This document shows, in pieces, positions 1 to 10,206 of a stretch of DNA of 64,000 bases. The notes beneath the pieces were generated by a model. It made no database searches. It saw only the letters and a program-made list of their open reading frames with translations, and had not been told where the DNA came from. The translations under genes and the position numbers were made by a program. Source of the DNA: Puccinellia tenuiflora (Eukaryota; Streptophyta; Magnoliopsida; Poales; Poaceae); contig QRDG01000416.1 in assembly GCA_012064385.1 (NCBI GenBank), positions 834,783 through 898,782 of the forward strand, written 5' to 3'. How positions within the stretch are numbered: the first letter of the stretch is position 1; each line of letters opens with the position of its first letter.

Positions 1-2181
1 TAATCTGACGATGCAATATGATCAATGATACCCAGGGTCAATGCTAGATGTTTGCTTTGGCGGAGATAGAAGGAAAAGGAAAAATGACTCAACATTAAAA
101 GTAAAAGAAAGGCCCTTCGCAGAGGGAAGCAGGGATTAGTCATGTGCTAGAGCTTTTATTTTAAAAAAACATAAGTAAAACAATTTTGAGAGATAGATGC
201 TTTCGTTAGCGATTTCACAACAGAGAAGCTATCTAGTCCCCCATAACAAGCAAGGCTTTTAGACTTGTGAGAGCAGCTGGTTTTTAGAGGAACGAGTACA
301 TTCCTCTTTCTCCTTGGTTTCACCACTGTCCAATGTTTTGAGCTGATTTCTCAGATTTTCATTGCGCGGAGGAGAATGGTGAGTTATATTTATATTTTGC
401 TTAAGCTGCTCTCGGGTTGATTCAAGTGAAGATGTAAACCATCGACACCGGGTGAAAGGAGGGAGATGACCTTGCTTGTCACAAGTTATATCTAGCTCTC
501 TACTACTTCCTCATGAGCTTGAAAACAGAGGCACAAAAAGGAGTATTTTGAATATTTTAAAGGTAGCACATGACAAATTTACTTGGAATGGCAAGAAATA
601 CCATGCATAGATAGATATGGTGGACTCAGCTGGCAAGATAGTTTGGCTTTGAGATTTGCATGCACGAGTGAACTATACACTCAGTACGAATTTTTGGGCT
701 TAGCAAAAGGGGTATTTGAAGCATACATCTAACATTAACCGGTAACAGAGTAACATAAGACATTAGTCAATCATAACCATAAAAGCTCCACACCGTCTCC
801 CTAGTTGACCAAACAATTCTTTTCATGGAAAGATTAGCTTTATGAATTAACAACTACGAAACACCACACAGTTTCAAGCTTTTAACCGTATTTCTTTACT
901 AATCAATTCCACTCAAATAACCAGCAAGTTTAAGCATTCATCTTAATATCTCAAAACAAATGAGAAGTATCAAGTATCCACACAATGATCTACAAGACTA
1001 TGCAGGCTTTCATTTTATTCCAATATCACATGAATAGCATTTTGTCACTTTGACAATTCAAGCAATTTATCAATAACAACTCTCCAACAAATATAAGTGA
1101 AGAACAAAAGAGTTTAACGTCAACTACTAGCTTCCCTAAACAAGATAAAAGCTAAAAGCAAGAGCTTACTAGCAAACAAATAGTAGCTAAGAATACTCAA
1201 CAAAATATAAGCGAAGCAAAGGAGTATTCAAATGAAAAAGCGGAGCGTGTCTCTCTCCCACACAAATAAATCTAGGATCCAACAAGGATATGACCAGCAA
1301 ACAAACAAACAAAACTGAAAGTAAAAAGACGCTCCAAGCATAGCACATAATATGTAAAGTGATAAAAACTTAGTTCAAAGAAGACGACCTCATGATAGTC
1401 GATGAACAAGATGGGATGCCTTGGGCATCCCCAAGCTTTGACGCTTGATGGTTCTTGATATTCAGAGGGGGTGCCATGGGGGAATCCCCAAGCTTGAGCT
1501 CTGATCCATCTTCAATTTCTTCATTGTCCTCTCCTTTGGACCTTAAAAACTCTCTTCACACAAAACTTCTTATAAACTGATTAGAGGGTTAGTGCTCATA
1601 AATTAAAATGCACATGTGTTCAACTCAATACAAATTGCAAACAACTTTATTGGGCATTAGCTACTGTTCACTAAGCCTCAATGTGGCACTCGTCCCCAAG
1701 AGTATCACATTTGACGATAGTAAAGAGACGAATACAAAATAAAAGCAGAATCTCTCAAAAACTGAACAGTCTATAAAGATTGAATTTTTCGAGACATTTC
1801 TGTAGATCAAATCAGAAAACTCAACACTAACGAAGGATATATAAAAGTATCAGGCTTGCTGTCTAAAAATTTCAGAAAAATATAAAATTCAGAGATTTTC
1901 TGGAATTTCGAACAGTGAAGGACAAAAATCTGTTTCTGGACAGCAAAACAATACCTCGCACTTCAATGCATTAGAGGCTAAACTTGGCACAAAAAACCAA
2001 AAGAAAAAGATACAATGAAATTTCTGCAGAGGCAACAACTTCATGACTCAAGAAAAATCAAAAAGAAACTGAAAGCAAAATAAGATGGGTTGTCTCCCAT
2101 TAAGCGCTTTTCTTTAATGTCTTTGAGCTAGGCGCAATGCCAAATATCAAGTTTTTTTGGAGTCGAGGGCATCATCATCCT

Positions 2182-2802
2182 TCAAATGAACACTAGAAAA
2201 TTTAACATAGATGCATTGGATATTGCCAATATAGGGTTGAGAATCACCCTTCTCCTTTCTCTTTGGTTGACTACTCTCGTCAAATAGATTTTGAGGAGCA
2301 ATCCAACAAAAATTGTCTTCCATTTAAATGGTATAGCAATATCAACTTTCTCCTTTATCTCTGTTTTGCGAGTGTATTTCCTTAGATTTTCATCCCTAAC
2401 ATCCAAAGAATAGTGAATATTAGGATATGAACCAAGAGCACCATAACGAGCAAATATTTTCCTAGCTTCCTTAACTATATCATCAAATTCATGGAGAAGA
2501 GTTTCTAATACAAAATCTTTTTCCTTTCCTCTCTCCATGCTATCAAGCTTAAGAAACATTTTCTGTAATATGGGATTTAAATTAACAAACCTCTTCTCAA
2601 GACGAGCTACCAAACAAGATATAGCGGAATCATAACTATTAGTTAGCTCAATTATTGATCTTTTATCATGAGTATAGAGTTTGCTAACGAAAGTGAGGAA
2701 TTCTTCAATATTATCCTTTCCAACAACATCCCCACTTCTTACCTTAACATATTTCATACCAAACTTAGGAGGAAACATGGATACTAGATAAAAGATAAAC
2801 AA
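2182..2802 (-). CDS. Uncharacterised 206-aa ORF in retroelement leader
   Basis: An uninterrupted 206-codon minus-strand frame sits about 145 bp inside the primer-binding site of the Gypsy-type element, where extra ORFs of unknown role occur in some plant retrotransposons. The product is mostly charged and probably helical (many Lys, Glu, Arg) with a hydrophobic N-terminus and a hydrophobic stretch near residues 160-175. No CCHC knuckle, protease DSG/DTG or polymerase YxDD motif is present. The start at 2802 is the first Met; a second Met before PPKFG, eight codons on, is equally plausible. I do not recognise the family. It may be an accessory ORF of the element or a chance frame in AT-rich DNA. 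Confidence 0.35.
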   Translation of the reverse strand: MFIFYLVSMFPPKFGMKYVKVRSGDVVGKDNIEEFLTFVSKLYTHDKRSIIELTNSYDSAISCLVARLEKRFVNLNPILQKMFLKLDSMERGKEKDFVLETLLHEFDDIVKEARKIFARYGALGSYPNIHYSLDVRDENLRKYTRKTEIKEKVDIAIPFKWKTIFVGLLLKIYLTRVVNQRERRRVILNPILAISNASMLNFLVFI

Positions 2803-2946
2803 AACAGAAATAAAAATTACACTAATTTTTTTGGGTTTTAAAATTTTGCAACAAGAAAAATAAGCTAAACGAGAAATAAAGCAAGCAAGACAAAAACAAA
2901 GTAAAGTGATTGAGAGTATGAGACTCCCCTTGCTGTAGCCCCAAAG

Positions 2947-2964
2947 TCCCCGGCAACGACGCCA
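2947..2964 (-). promoter_or_regulatory. Primer-binding site of Gypsy-type element
   Basis: On the minus strand this reads TGGCGTCGTTGCCGGGGA, the TGGCG...GCCGGGGA form of plant Gypsy primer-binding sites that pair with a tRNA 3' end. It lies 10 bp inside the LTR edge at 2975, which fixes the element's orientation. Confidence 0.75.
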
Positions 2965-2974
2965 GAAAAGAGCT

Positions 2975-3552
2975 TGTTAGCGTGTTGAATGATGCGTTGG
3001 GTGGTGCCCCAAGCGAAGGCGTGGATGTAGCAAGTATCAGTTTTCCCTCGTTAACGAACCGAGGTTTATAGAACCAGTAGGACTTTGAAATCAACAACAA
3101 AGTGAATGTTGAAGATCTCTGGCGCTTAATCTTCAACAGATGTGGACCTACACACACTCAACCAAAATACTTTGCCCCGAACGGCGGAAAGGTTATCAAT
3201 CTTTCCGGTCTCGCAGAAAACAAAGCGGTTAATTGTATAGTGAAATAGATGAAAATACAAAAATGGACCAGTGGAGTAATGATGATGAAAACTGATGAAT
3301 AAAGATTGCAATTAATGTAAAAATATGGACTGGGGGCCATGGGTTCACTAGTGGAGTCTCTCAAGTAAATAAAATGTGCATGTGATGGGTGAACAAATTA
3401 CAGCTAGGCAATTGACAAGATCATGACACAAACCCAATTTAGCTATGACAAAAAGGACATGATAATATTTATGGAGGCATCACGACAATGAACAAAGACC
3501 GTTGAGTCCAACTGCGTCTTTGTCTAAAAAGTCCACCGTGGGATTGCTATCC
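2975..3552 (-). mobile_element. 5' LTR, distal part (split by an insertion)
   Basis: The plus-strand edge reads TGTTAGCG next to the primer-binding site, so the LTR ends in ...CA on the element's own strand. The LTR continues rightwards to about 3552, is interrupted by an unrelated LTR-element fragment, and resumes at about 4319. The join was recognised because 3480-3552 and 4319 onward are adjacent in the Triticeae LTR family as I remember it. The exact break may be off by several bases. Confidence 0.6.
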
Positions 3553-4039
3553 AGCCTGTCTGTCGTGGATATGGGACACGGGTACCCGTAAGGAGTACTA
3601 ACGAGGCCCATCAGGAGGAAGCCCAGCAAGCCGACTCCAGTCATAATAGGAAAAGGACTCACCTTTCCCACTTGTAATAGATTAGCCGAGTCCTAAAAGG
3701 ACTCGATATGTAAGCCGGCCTCCTCCACCTTTATAAGGAGGGGCAAGGCGCACCAAGAGGACAGATCCAGACAGACCCAACACAAGCAAGATAGACGGGA
3801 CAGAGCCCGATAGATTAGACAAGTCCAAGAGAGGAGTCGCCCCACAATACGGCGACTTCCACCATGAGAGGAATAAGATCTAGCCACAAACAGCACGTAG
3901 GGATATTACCGGATGATGTTTCCCGGGTCCCGAAGCTGTATAAATCCTTTTTCCCGTGTCGTTCGTCTACTAACCCACATCGATGATGCCCGCGCGTACG
4001 TAGTCCCGTATCTTCACCGTTGATCTAAACCATCGACAT

Positions 4040-4057
4040 TGGCGCCCACCGTGGGGC
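4040..4057 (+). promoter_or_regulatory. Primer-binding site of inserted retroelement fragment
   Basis: TGGCGCCCACCGTGGGGC starts one base after the LTR terminus ...CGACA. TGGCGCC is the usual first part of plant Gypsy primer-binding sites. Confidence 0.7.
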
Positions 4058-4082
4058 TAAGTGCGCGTGGATTCTCAACTCG

Positions 4083-4223
4083 ATGGGTCCAATCTTCATC
4101 AACGACGACGACGGCGAGTTCATCACCGCATCGGTCAAGCGACTCGGACGCATCAAGATCTTCATCCACACGGCGGGCGTGGGGGCTCGACATCATCACT
4201 GCCCTCGCGTGCGTCTGAGATAA
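4083..4223 (+). pseudogene. gag N-terminal fragment of inserted retroelement
   Basis: A 46-codon frame begins MGPIFINDDDGEF 25 bp behind the primer-binding site and ends in TAA. The acidic DDDGEF start followed by a basic stretch fits the beginning of a gag polyprotein, but everything downstream is missing. A longer frame overlapping it from 4061 has no such features and is discarded. Confidence 0.45.
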
Positions 4224-4805
4224 CCTACAAGATCGGAATTTTTCCGAGCTACTCCGTGTACGGCATATTGTCATCGGAAGTACGGCCTACCAACGAAAGT
4301 AGGCCAACGGTAATTGTCACCCAACGGTATTAAGTTGCAAGCAACAGACAATTGCATTAAGTAAAGTGCATGAAGTAAGCAATACTAATATCAAAAGAGA
4401 CATTACCATCGTTGTTTTACCCTTAGTAGCAACAGTACACCCTCGCCATTAGACGTTTCTGTCACTCGTCCCCAGGAACAAAAGGGGGCATGAACCCACT
4501 ATCTAGCATAAATACTCCCTCTTGGAGATACACACAATCACTTGGCCAAAGTAACTACGCACATCGGAGAGCATGCAAGAACATAAATCAACATATAAGA
4601 ATCATGCACAATCTGATCATAACTTCATAATCCATCGGATCCCAGCAAACACATCACATAGCATTACAATAGTCGATCTTGATCATGTTAGGCAGCTCAC
4701 AAGATCATAAGACATGAAGCACAAGAGAGAGAGACTACCATCTAGCTACTGCCATGGACCCGTGGTCCAAGGTGGTACTACTCACAAATCATCCCGGAGG
4801 AAGGC

Positions 4806-4818
4806 ATGGCGATGAAGA
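4806..4818. repeat. Left target-site duplication of LINE
   Basis: ATGGCGATGAAGA occurs here and again at 5478-5490, flanking the LINE. A 13-bp direct repeat is typical of target-primed reverse transcription. Confidence 0.85.
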
Positions 4819-5477
4819 AACTTGCTGTTACTCACAAAACAGGCCTATAATGTCCTTGTAGGTCATCAACCAACATTGCCTCACTTCTCTTGGATTTGGA
4901 ATTCATCTTGTCAGGCAAAGCACAAGTTCTTCTTCTGGCTGTTACTTCATGATAGACTCAACACAAGAAACTTGCTGGGCAGAAAAAAATTTCATTTGGA
5001 ATCCTTCAACTATGCTATTCTGCAATGCAACCATGAAGAAACAATTATGCACCTTTTCTGGACGTGCCCTTTTGCTCAGAAATGTTGGGATCATGTTTGT
5101 CCTCAAAGAAGCAGGAACCTCTCTGTTCATGAAGCTTTTGCTGACATCAAGACGAAGCTCAATGTGCCTTTTGCTATGGAGATAATAATTCTCTCCTCTT
5201 GGGGAATCTGGATAGTTAGAAACAACTTCATTTTCAATAACCAACCTCCAAGTGTTGCTAGTTGGAAAGCGATTTTCTCTCAAGAGATGCTTCTCCTTGG
5301 ATATAGAATAAAGAAGAAGCTAGTAGATCAGTTCAAAGTTTGGATGCACGATCATCTGTAAATAGCTTTTGATCTTTTTGTAAATTTGTGTCTTTGTAAA
5401 TATCTGTACATATGACGTTGTTTTGAGAAAATGGAAAATTACAGTGGGATTTTTTCCCACTGTTTCGCTTCAAAAAA
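4819..5477 (+). mobile_element. 5'-truncated LINE (non-LTR retrotransposon) inserted in LTR
   Basis: The 659-bp insert carries the last part of a LINE reverse transcriptase ORF, a short 3' UTR and a short A-rich tail, and is bounded by a perfect 13-bp direct repeat. It interrupts the Gypsy LTR: with the insert removed, the flanks read continuously. Only the C-terminal part of ORF2 survives, as expected for 5'-truncated L1-type insertions. Confidence 0.85.
4822..5361 (+). pseudogene. LINE ORF2 C-terminus with reverse-transcriptase zinc-binding domain
   Basis: The 179-codon open frame encodes the zf-RVT-type domain found at the C-terminus of plant LINE polyproteins. Visible landmarks are W(I)WNSSCQAKHKFFFWLL, then CNHEETIMHLFWTCPFAQ, with the conserved His/Cys residues, followed by a hydrophobic stretch SSWGIWIVRNNFIF. 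The endonuclease and catalytic RT domains are absent because the insertion is 5'-truncated. The frame is undamaged from its left edge to the stop, suggesting a fairly recent insertion. It has no start codon of its own; the displayed Met is not biological. Confidence 0.8.
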
Positions 5478-5490
5478 ATGGCGATGAAGA
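5478..5490. repeat. Right target-site duplication of LINE
   Basis: Second copy of ATGGCGATGAAGA (see 4806-4818), immediately after the A-rich tail of the LINE. Confidence 0.85.
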
Positions 5491-6010
5491 GCCCTCCGGG
5501 ATCGATCTCCCCTCTGACAGGGTGCCGGGATCAGCTTCAGAATCACCCCCGAACTAGGGTTTATGGTGACGGTGCGTCGGGGTGACTTCTTTGGAAAAAA
5601 AATGGCCTCCTCGAAGTTTTAAGGTTTAATGTGATTTTATAGGCGTCGGAGGGGGCCGAGGGGGTGCCCACAGGGCAGGGGCGGGTCCCACCCGTGGGTG
5701 GCCCTGGGGCCGCGGCAGGGGGGCGCCCCTGGCCTGTGTGTGGCCCCCCAGGCTCCCCTTTGGTGTCCTGGTGCCCTCCATCGAGTAAAAATTCCTCATA
5801 AATTTTCGTCAAATTCTGAGAATATTTACAGAAGTAAATTTTCTGAAATACAGAAACATCAAAAACGGGAAACTAGCACTAGGCATCTAGTCAATAGGTT
5901 AGTTCGACAAAATGCATAAAAATGATGTAATATGATAATAGAAACATGTGACAATATCACAAAACTAGCATGGATCAATCAAAAATTATAGATACGTTTG
6001 ACACGTATCA

Positions 6011-7396
6011 GAGATTCATCTGCCGGAGCCCGAAATCAGCTGGAAAAGTACCTGTCAAGATAACTAACGTCGTAAGCTCCAAAAATTCCAGAAAAATTCG
6101 GAGGATAATATTTTGGGAAATAAGTCACAGAGTCAAAAGGGCGCACGGAGGCGAGCTCCAGGGAGCAGGGGCGGCCCCCTGCCACGGGTCCACCCCAGGC
6201 CGCGGGTGGGACCCGCCCCTGGCCCCTGTGGCCCCCCTTCGGCGTACTACTACCTTTTGACCTAAAATCATCGGGGGCATCGAAGAATAATTTTTCTACC
6301 GCCTCCACGAGGCGGAAACCAGACAGAGAGAAGAAGAGCTCCGGCAGGGAGAAAACTGCCGGGGAATTTCCCTCCCGGAGGGGGGAATCGCCGCCATCGT
6401 CAACGCCATCACACCGGGCATTATCGGGATCATCATCAACATCATATACATCATCAGCACCATCATCATCGCCGCCATCCCATCTCATCTCGCTGTAACA
6501 ATTATCATGTTGTTGTTTTTAGTTCACCGGAATCGTATCCCGGGTGTTGATTACCACTTGTAGTTGATGCTTGAGAGTTTTATTGGTGATTTATCATTAC
6601 AATCAGATTGTTACCCATGTTCATAACACCTCTGATCATGATCTATATGATGTCTTGTGAGTAGTTCGTTTGGTTCTTGAGGACATGGGGAAAGCCTAGT
6701 TGCTAGTAATTGCATAATGTTGAGTAATATTTAATTGTTTGATATATGTTGTGGCGTTGTTCCTCTAGTAGTATTGTGTGAACATCGACTACATGATACT
6801 TCACCTTTCAAAAGGCCTACGGGAATGCATGGTGTATTTAGTTTTCCTATGGTAGGGTTGCAGGAGTGACAGAAACCTAAACCCCAATTCGCGAACTAGT
6901 GCACTAGGGAGTGTAGGATCTCGGAGTTTAAGGCTGTGGTTAGGTTTTTATCTTAATTACTTTCTTGTAGTTGCGGATGCTTGCAAGGGGTTTAATCACA
7001 AGTATGTATTTGTCCAAGTAAGGGCGGTGCATTAGCGTAGGTTCACCCACACAGCACTTTATCAAAACATTGAAGATTAATCACTGGCGTGTAGTGAAAA
7101 TGGCTAGGCAGAAATTCCCATGTGTCCTCGAGAACGTTTTAATCATTAAGTAACACAACCGGCCTATCCATTGAGCTTAAAAGGATTAGGCTATTTGCTG
7201 CAATTATTGTAGCACACTTTTATTTACTTGCTCTTTATTTGTTCTTTATATCAAAACTCCAAAAATATTTCTCTTTTAGTGCTTGCAGTAAAACCTTGCT
7301 GAGATCTACTTGTCAACACCTTCTGCTCCTCGTTGGGTTCGACACTCTTACTTATCGAAAGGACTGCGATAGATCCCCTACACTTGTGGGTCATCA
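6011..7396 (+). mobile_element. Gypsy-type LTR, plus orientation, truncated context
   Basis: The right end reads ...TGGGTCATCA and is preceded by GGGTTCGACACTC and GATCCCCTACACTTG, the characteristic 3' end of a large group of Triticeae Gypsy LTRs. A CAT/ATC microsatellite-like tract lies at 6390-6490. The LTR is oriented opposite to its left neighbour and meets it at a shared palindromic start near 5989-6010. At 7397 sequence changes abruptly to Copia-like gag, with no primer-binding site, so this is an isolated or 3' LTR that inserted into the element to its right. Confidence 0.6.
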
Positions 7397-7845
7397 GCTC
7401 ACTATCAATATTGCACAACCTATCACTACTCACCATCACAATAGTTTGTGGCCTACCACATTTTGGTGAAGTAGACTAAGTTGAGAACTCATTACGCCCG
7501 GAGGTGGAGGGATACCAATCATCCTCAATAGTCATGGATTTGCCGTATTTATCTTGAAGCTTTGTCCACAATTCATGAGCATTCTGGAGAGGCATGATTG
7601 ACTCAAAAACTACAACACTCAAAAATTTGCAAAGCTCATTAGAAGTTAGAGCATCTAGATATAAGTTTTCTCATCCTCTAAAGTCATACTTTCGTAGTCC
7701 TTGGGAGGAGAAAAACCTATATCTAAGATACGCTCAATGTTGGGGTCTAAGACCTGTAAGTGAATAAGCATATGAGTTTTCCAAACATTAAATTTTTGCC
7801 ATCGAATATAAAAGTGGGATCGTGCACTAATTCTCTAAACGACAT
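7397..7845 (-). pseudogene. Broken gag fragment of truncated Copia-like element
   Basis: The segment is homologous to the first ~150 codons of the intact gag at 38317-40500, including the region encoding the SxLVHDPTFIFDG-like start and the acidic linker. Frame breaks prevent a continuous ORF. It begins at a position equivalent to the gag ATG (7845) and is cut off at 7397 by the neighbouring LTR. Confidence 0.65.
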
Positions 7846-7885
7846 CTTTACTCTCTAGGCGGTAAAGCCCAAAAAGAGAGCCGAG

Positions 7886-7897
7886 GCTCTGATACCA
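7886..7897 (-). promoter_or_regulatory. Primer-binding site (initiator Met tRNA type)
   Basis: On the minus strand it reads TGGTATCAGAGC, the usual plant Copia primer-binding site complementary to initiator methionine tRNA, two bases inside the LTR. Confidence 0.8.
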
Positions 7898-7899
7898 AT

Positions 7900-10206
7900 C
7901 GAAAGGACAAACGATGTCGCCTAGAGGGGGGTGGGGGTGAATAGGCGATTAAAACTTTTCCGGTTTAAGGCTTGATAATTGCGGAATAAAACTAGGTGTT
8001 TAAATTAACAAGCCAACAACCTAATATACTAGGTTCACCTATGTGCACCAACAACTTATGCTAAGAAATATATCAACAAGGTGATAGCAATATATATGAC
8101 ATCAAGCACAAAGGCTATCATAATGTAAATTGCATAAGTAAAGAGCTCGGGTATAGAAATAAACGAGGCACGCGGAGACGAGGATGTATTCCCGAGTTCC
8201 TCCTTGTTAAGGGAGTACATCTCGTTGGAGGGGTGTGAGCTCACCACAAGAGTCCTACTCAAAATGCCACAAAGGCCCCATCCTATTCTCCGATGAACCT
8301 CGCCCCAAGGGTTAGGTTCACCTTCCACTATCGGAATTCTACAAGGCGGAATCCGGAGCCTTTACAACGATCTTAGGGCATAGACCCACAACTCAATCGG
8401 GGGCTCCCAAACCTTGCCCGAAGCTTCACAACTCACAGTCTTCGCGGCACCACCAACCATCTAGGGTACACAATGCACCCAAGAGGCACAAGCTCTTGGG
8501 AACACAATGTACACAAGAGTAACAAGCTTCTCAACTTCAATCCCACGAATCTTTGTGTAGAGCACAACCCGATGCAACTAATGCAAAAGGCAACACCACC
8601 CAAGGTGGTCAAGTCCTTCACTCCGAAATCCAACCAAAGCAACTAATGCTATGGAGGGATTTAAGAGGAAGAACAAAGAGGAGAAACACCAAGAACTCCA
8701 AAATCTAGATCTACTAGGTTCCCCTCACTTAGAGGATGAATGGATTGGTGGAATGGTAGATCTAGATCTCCACTCTTGTTTCCCTAAAAATGGGCAAGAA
8801 TCATTGGAGGGAAGAGTAGGAATCAAGCTCTCAAGTTTGCAACAATGGAGGAGAGAGAGGGGGAACACTTGTGCTGGAAAAATGGGGATGAAGGCCCCTT
8901 TTTATAGGGGCCACAAAATGTGGCCGTTGGGAGAAAAAACATGTGCATCCCGACACCCCGGCATGGGGCCGGCCTGCACCCCAGCCAGGCAGGCCGGGAA
9001 TCAGCCGCACCGAACGAAGCAGCAAACCAGCGCAGGCACGCCGGCCTGGGCGCGCAGGTGGGCCGGGCGGGTGGCCGAAGCGGCCGGCCTGCCGACCCGG
9101 CCTGGGCCGGCCACGTGTGTGAGGTGGGCCGGCTGGCCACCCAAGCCTCCCGGCCTGGGGCAGGCCTCGGGCCCGGCCAGGCCGGCTGGTCTGCCGAATC
9201 TTCCCTTTTTTTTCCTTTCTCTTTCTTTTTTCTGTCCAAAAAAACTCCCGAGAGAGAAACGCAATAACTTTTACAAACGAACTCCATTTTCGACAATCTT
9301 GGACTCGTTGGAATCGTCACAGCGCGCACTACAAGATTATGCAGAGAAACATCATAGTCCAATAAGAAATTATAAAAAAATGGGGAAAGGTTAAACCTCT
9401 CTCTCGCAAACCGGAAATGCTATATCTTTTGCAAATGAAGTCCGAATGAAGTAAAACCAATTTTGTTGGAAAGAGGACGACAAATGATACCCTTGGAAAT
9501 GTATCCAACAAGCAATGGAGATTTTTCAAATAAATGGAAGAAAGAAACCTTCCGCATGGATGAACCGGCAAAATCTCCAGTACCGAAAACGCAATAGAAG
9601 ACACATATGAAAACCGTTTTCGGTGAACTTGGCCTTGTAATGACGAGCATGACAAGAACCAAGACCACACCATGATAAGAGCCAAATAAGAAACAATAAA
9701 GATTATTGCAAGGATGCAAAGGTTTGTGCTCTCTACGATGATACGATCAAGATACTCACTCGAGAGCCCCTCTTGATAGAACGGTTATCTATACTAAAAC
9801 CCGGTCTCTCAACTAACATCATGAGACCGGTAAAAAAGAAAGCCTATCAAGAACATACCTTTGCCTTGCGCTTAACCCAATTGAGGTCGATGAAGATGAT
9901 CTTCATCTCCTCAAGACGAACCACCTTTCTTGATTGCGCTTCGCTTGGTGAAAGCTCACATGTTGCTCCCCCATACACCAATATGGGAGAAGCACTCTTC
10001 GGCATATCTTCACTTGGACTCAAGTGTTGATCAACTCGCACTTAGCCTTGATCAACAAATACTCTTCTTCCCGTAGCCTTGACTCCAACAAATGGAGATC
10101 AGGCAATGCAAATGGACACACCTACAAGAAGCTCAATACAAACATTAGACCATAGAGATTGTCATTAATTACCAAAACCACACATGGGGGCAACCATGCA
10201 CTTTCA
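7900..10206 (-). repeat. 5' LTR (2.3 kb) of truncated Copia-like element
   Basis: The 2307-bp LTR matches the LTR pair at 32064-34331 and 40556-42820 from edge to edge, with a more GC-rich block at 8930-9200 than the younger copies. Frames in this block (for example 8651-9394 plus) are LTR sequence and have no protein support. Confidence 0.75.

Larger units (their letters stand above)
1..2974 (-). mobile_element. Leader/internal region of Gypsy-type LTR retrotransposon, runs off left edge
   Basis: Read on the minus strand, this stretch lies directly behind an LTR (2975 onward) and a primer-binding site (2947-2964), so it is the 5' internal part of a retroelement transcribed leftwards. It is AT-rich and holds one ORF longer than 150 codons (2182-2802); no gag zinc knuckle, protease or polymerase motif is visible, so those would lie beyond the window edge if present. 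The stretch around 2085-2125 resembles leader sequence I associate with Sabrina-like Triticeae Gypsy elements (memory, not searched). Confidence 0.55.
3553..4318 (+). mobile_element. Inserted fragment of a second LTR retroelement (LTR, PBS, gag start)
   Basis: This segment interrupts the Gypsy-type LTR. It contains an LTR of about 480 bp (about 3561-4038, starting TGTCGTGG and ending ATCGACA) with a TATA-like TTTATAAGG near 3730. A primer-binding site (4040-4057) and a 46-codon gag start at 4083-4223 (beginning MGPIFINDDDGEF) follow, then a stop. No second LTR or clear target duplication is seen, so the insertion is truncated on its right side. Confidence 0.6.
4319..6010 (-). mobile_element. 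5' LTR, proximal part of the Gypsy-type element, containing a LINE insertion
   Basis: The right edge reads ...ACGTATCA, so on the minus strand the LTR starts TGATACGTGTCAAACG, the palindromic TGATACGT...ACGTATC start typical of several Triticeae Gypsy LTRs. Removing the LINE (4819-5477 plus one target-site copy) and the 3553-4318 insertion leaves an LTR of roughly 1.6 kb. A very GC-rich portion (5640-5780) lies in the middle. The ORFs here are shadow frames. Confidence 0.65.
7397..10206 (-). mobile_element. Truncated copy related to the 32-43 kb retrotransposon (gag 5' part plus 5' LTR)
   Basis: Minus-strand order is LTR (7900-10206), primer-binding site (7886-7897), leader, gag start (7845), gag to 7397, where a Gypsy LTR cuts it. 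Both gag and LTR align by eye along their length with 40050-42820. The LTR edges are degenerate (CGAAAGG instead of TGAAAGG on the left; ...CACTTTCA on the right). Many substitutions and indels separate it from the intact copy, so it is much older. Confidence 0.75.

Noticed and set aside
6390..6490. CAT/ATC-rich tract as a possible functional microsatellite or acidic protein
   Set aside because: Such tracts are a normal part of this Gypsy LTR type; no support for a gene.
8651..9394. 247-codon plus frame
   Set aside because: Lies inside a retrotransposon LTR; Pro/Ala/Gly-rich GC block; absent as a frame from the younger LTR copies.
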